Below, piece after piece: positions 62,000 through 64,000 of a stretch of 64,000 nucleotides of DNA. Source of the stretch: Lachnospiraceae oral taxon 107 str. F0167. GTDB taxonomy: Bacteria; Bacillota; Clostridia; Lachnospirales; Lachnospiraceae. The notes under the pieces are model-generated. The model ran no database searches and was not told the origin of the DNA. It saw nothing but the letters and a program-made list of their open reading frames with translations. Position 1 is the stretch's first letter. Every line of letters starts with the position of its first letter. Position numbers and translations under genes: made by a program. The DNA is taken from the NCBI GenBank assembly GCA_000209465.1, contig GL890585.1, positions 166,506-230,505 on the forward strand, written 5' to 3'.

Positions 62000-63283
62000 A
62001 TGAGACGTTCAAGAAGAAATACATTAGTTGGCGGTATTGTAGCATTAGGTTTGGTATTAGCAGGTACAGGATATGCTTACTGGACAGATTCATTAAATGT
62101 AACAACTAAGGCTACAACAGGAGATTTCGGAGTTAAGTTTGTTGATTTAGGATTATACGGACAGTATGGTGATGAGACAATGAAGGGTGCCGGATGGTCT
62201 ATAGTAGACGGTATCGGTGAGACAGGATATGTTGGAGATCAGTTCTTCCTTAGAGGATCAAGTGATTACAATATTATAGCTAAGCCTGGCAGCATTGATG
62301 CTTACAAGGAGAGAGCAAAGGGACACAACAATGTTGATTTCAATGCAGAGCTTGTAGACAAAGAGGGATTATCAAAGGATATCGGAACAGCTTATAAGAA
62401 GGCTGTTACAGATGCAAGCGGTAAGATTTTACTTACAATCGACAATATGTATCCGGGATATGCTCAGGTATTCCGTTCAGATATCGTAAACGTTGGCGAT
62501 ATAGCAGCTAAGTTAGGCAATATCAAGTTTGAGACAAAGACTCTTGATGGCAAGGAAAAAGGAAATCTTGAGGATATGATAGGTGTTGCTGTTTATCTTC
62601 ACAGAGAGCAGTCTATACCTCAGTTCAAGGACAATGAGCCTACATTCAAGCTTGCTAAGGCAATTGCAAATAACGGTGCTGATGACAGCAGATTCTTCAG
62701 AGTTGGTGGAGTTGATTTTGTAAGATTATCAGCTTTAAATGACGCAGATGTTAAAGCAGCATTAGAGAACAATGTTATTATGTGTGCACCTGCTACAGAT
62801 CAAAGACTTGATATCTTCGTTGGTGTAGCTATGGATCCTGATGCAGAAGGTAAGTTTACAACAGGTACAGCAGCAGACAGAAAAGACAATGATGACAAGT
62901 TAAGCCAGGGCAAGGGTGTTCAGCTTTCAATGGATCTTCTTTGGGATCAGTTCAACGTTGGTAAAGATGCAGGTACAACAAACATCTTAGAGAAGCAGAA
63001 CAAGGATGCTGCTTCAAAGCCATCAACAAAGCCGGATGCAGGAAGCTCAAAGGGTTCAAGTGCAGGAAGCTCAGCTGGTTCAAGTGCAGGAAGCTCAGCT
63101 GGTTCAAGCGCAGGAAGCTCAACAGGTTCAAGCACAGGTAGCTCAAAGGGTTCAAGTGCAGGAAGCTCAAAGGGTTCAAGCGCAGGAAGCTCAGCAGGTT
63201 CAAGTACAGGAAGCTCAGCAGGTTCAAGTACAGGAAGCTCATTCGGTTCAAGCTTTGGTAGCTCAAGAAGAAGAGGTAGATAA
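62000..63283 (+). CDS. SipW-type surface or matrix protein with Gly-Ser-Ser repeat tail
   Basis: The 427-residue protein starts MRRSRRN, a hydrophobic core and 'AGTGYAYWTDSLNVTTKATTGDFGVKFVDLG', an excellent SipW-type signal peptide resembling TasA and CalY. Residues 30 to about 335 form a beta-rich domain ('YPGYAQVFRSDIVNVGDIAAKLGNIKFETKT' is reminiscent of the TasA region binding the next subunit). Residues 348-423 are 19 units of Gly-Ser-Ser-x, ending SRRRGR. No sortase or other anchor signal. Codon use and the ribosome site suggest high expression. I propose a fibre or matrix subunit; the tail could bind polyanions such as DNA or teichoic acid. Both are inference. Confidence 0.82.
   Translation: MRRSRRNTLVGGIVALGLVLAGTGYAYWTDSLNVTTKATTGDFGVKFVDLGLYGQYGDETMKGAGWSIVDGIGETGYVGDQFFLRGSSDYNIIAKPGSIDAYKERAKGHNNVDFNAELVDKEGLSKDIGTAYKKAVTDASGKILLTIDNMYPGYAQVFRSDIVNVGDIAAKLGNIKFETKTLDGKEKGNLEDMIGVAVYLHREQSIPQFKDNEPTFKLAKAIANNGADDSRFFRVGGVDFVRLSALNDADVKAALENNVIMCAPATDQRLDIFVGVAMDPDAEGKFTTGTAADRKDNDDKLSQGKGVQLSMDLLWDQFNVGKDAGTTNILEKQNKDAASKPSTKPDAGSSKGSSAGSSAGSSAGSSAGSSAGSSTGSSTGSSKGSSAGSSKGSSAGSSAGSSTGSSAGSSTGSSFGSSFGSSRRRGR
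63041..63268 (+). repeat. In-frame 12-base tandem repeats encoding Gly-Ser-Ser-x
   Basis: Nineteen 12-base units in which GGAAGCTCA and GGTTCAAGY forms alternate, so the DNA period is 24 bases. The fourth residue is Ala, Lys, Thr or Phe, with Arg last. All units keep the frame, so the number can change without breaking the protein. Reverse-strand frames through it are artefacts of the repeat. Confidence 0.95.
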
Positions 63284-63322
63284 TATTATAATGTCTGAAA
63301 TGTTATAATATTCTAAATAAGA

Positions 63323-63371
63323 TAAAAAGGGTGTGTGAAAAATGGTATTTCATTTTTCACATGCCTTTTTT
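63323..63371 (+). terminator. Intrinsic terminator after the repeat-tailed protein gene
   Basis: AAAAAGGGTGTGTGAAAAAT and ATTTTTCACATGCCTTTTTT pair with few mismatches and end in a T run. A second hairpin, AATATTATAA...TTATAATATT, lies just after the stop codon (63283-63312) and may protect the mRNA end. Confidence 0.85.
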
Positions 63372-63459
63372 GTGTATAAAATTATTATCACTTCATATTT
63401 GCCAACCTGTACTTTTTGATATAAAATATATACAATATATCATAGAATGCGGAGGATTT

Positions 63460-63927
63460 ATGAATTACAAATTCAAATATAAAAATACGGCTTTTGAATT
63501 GTTTAAGCTGTCTTTCTTTTTTCTTTATTCATCTCTGGTGGGAATTGTAAATATTATTTTCACATTTGCTATGTTGGCGCTTATATCTGTAAGATGGCAT
63601 GAAGCCAATAATTTTTTAAGAGTTATACTGGTGTTTGCAGTGCTTTTTTTCGTGTTGTTTCAGCCGGTTATGATGTATCAAAAGGCAGTAAAGAACGAAA
63701 AAAGTTTGAAGGAGCTTACCCTTGAGCTTGGAGAAAAGGGAATAAGTGTTGAAGTGGGCAGTGAGCATGATTTCATGGAATGGAGCAGGATAAAAGCCGG
63801 GAAGAGATTTCCGCAGATGCTGATTATTTTTACCGATAATACAAATGGATATATTCTTACAAAGAGAATAGTTGGAAAAGACTATAAACAGATATTTAAA
63901 GATATTTTGGAAAGAATAAAGAAATGA
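63460..63927 (+). CDS. YcxB-like membrane protein
   Basis: The 155-residue protein has two hydrophobic segments (about residues 16-40 and 48-68) and then a cytosolic domain ('LTLELGEKGISVEVGSEHDFMEWSRIKAGKRFPQMLIIFTDNTNGYILTKRI') that matches the small YcxB-like family of unknown function. The ATG at 63460 has GGAGG upstream; an open frame extends further 5' but without initiation signals. Its stop overlaps the next start (ATGA), so it begins a new operon that runs out of the window. Confidence 0.8.
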   Translation: MNYKFKYKNTAFELFKLSFFFLYSSLVGIVNIIFTFAMLALISVRWHEANNFLRVILVFAVLFFVLFQPVMMYQKAVKNEKSLKELTLELGEKGISVEVGSEHDFMEWSRIKAGKRFPQMLIIFTDNTNGYILTKRIVGKDYKQIFKDILERIKK

Positions 63928-64000
63928 AAAATAAACTTGTATGGCTTTTAGCTTTTACTGCTATGATTTTTAATATTTCATGTGTAAGAAAAAAGCCGGA
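63924..64000 (+). CDS. Start of a putative lipoprotein gene, cut by the window edge
   Basis: Twenty-five codons are visible: MKNKLVWLLAFTAM, then IFNISC, a basic start, hydrophobic core and Cys that together look like a lipoprotein signal peptide. The ATG overlaps the stop of the YcxB-like gene, so the two are coupled. Nothing can be said on function. Confidence 0.7.
   Translation, partial: MKNKLVWLLAFTAMIFNISCVRKKP

Noticed and set aside
62947..63266. Long open frames on the minus strand and in another plus frame through the repeat, coding Leu/Pro/Glu- or Gln/Val-rich repeats
   Set aside because: They are shadows of the in-frame 12-base repeat, with no ribosome site and no sensible protein.
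63041..63268. Possible CRISPR array
   Set aside because: Contiguous 12/24-base units without unique spacers, wholly inside a good coding frame.

Overview
The window looks like chromosome from a low-GC, strictly anaerobic Gram-positive bacterium of the Clostridia, most plausibly a Lachnospiraceae relative. This is inferred from the class III (anaerobic) ribonucleotide reductase with NrdG, many YesM/YesN-type two-component systems beside sugar transporters, lipoprotein-type binding proteins, strong AGGAGG ribosome sites, AT-rich spacers and frequent AGA arginine codons. No rRNA, tRNA, CRISPR, transposase or phage genes were seen.

Layout. 1-1973: end of a polar amino-acid ABC operon. 2057-3145: DUF3290/DUF421 membrane pair (minus). 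3274-8247: peptide/nickel-type ABC operon (minus) with a good promoter. 8446-9384: FMN-dependent 2-hydroxyacid oxidizing enzyme. 9679-12132: nrdD with an NrdR-type box inside its promoter. 12235-13776: TetR regulator and a membrane-anchored ferredoxin-reductase-like protein carrying a candidate flavinylation motif, sharing an operator half-site. 13854-17626: tyrS (minus), then DAHP synthase, nrdG and a cysteine-peptidase-like protein. 17694-22968: YesM/YesN pair and a TRAP transporter. 23187-26224: GlcNAc/glucose PTS genes controlled by a BglG/LicT antiterminator with a readable RAT/terminator leader (minus). 26513-26839: small exported protein. 27268-36975: sugar ABC transporter plus araA, araD, a ribulokinase-like gene and an AraR-like regulator. 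37027-40064: iron-siderophore/cobalamin-type ABC importer (minus).

40361-55625 is a compact catabolic island whose codon use (more CGN arginine) differs from its surroundings. It encodes a YesM/YesN pair, a FucI-like isomerase, a cytosolic DUF5060/DUF4038-type glycosidase, an FGGY kinase, a class II aldolase with Glu at the usual catalytic Asp position, an NAD-dependent epimerase, a class III aminotransferase, a zinc alcohol dehydrogenase, a family-1 ABC sugar importer and an RpiB/LacAB-like isomerase. A ketose-1-phosphate route with aldolase cleavage is a reasonable inference; the substrate cannot be named. The transporter's binding-protein gene has its signal peptide out of frame at an A7 tract.

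56135-63283 is the most distinctive region: a DegS/NarL-type two-component system, three proteins with SipW-type signal peptides (one with a 19-unit Gly-Ser-Ser-x tail ending in Arg-Arg-Arg-Gly-Arg), a polytopic SipW-type signal peptidase and a DUF5305 membrane protein. It resembles in outline the Bacillus TasA/TapA/SipW matrix-fibre system but with different substrates, and is my best candidate for an undescribed surface or matrix system. The window ends with a YcxB-like membrane protein and the start of a lipoprotein gene.
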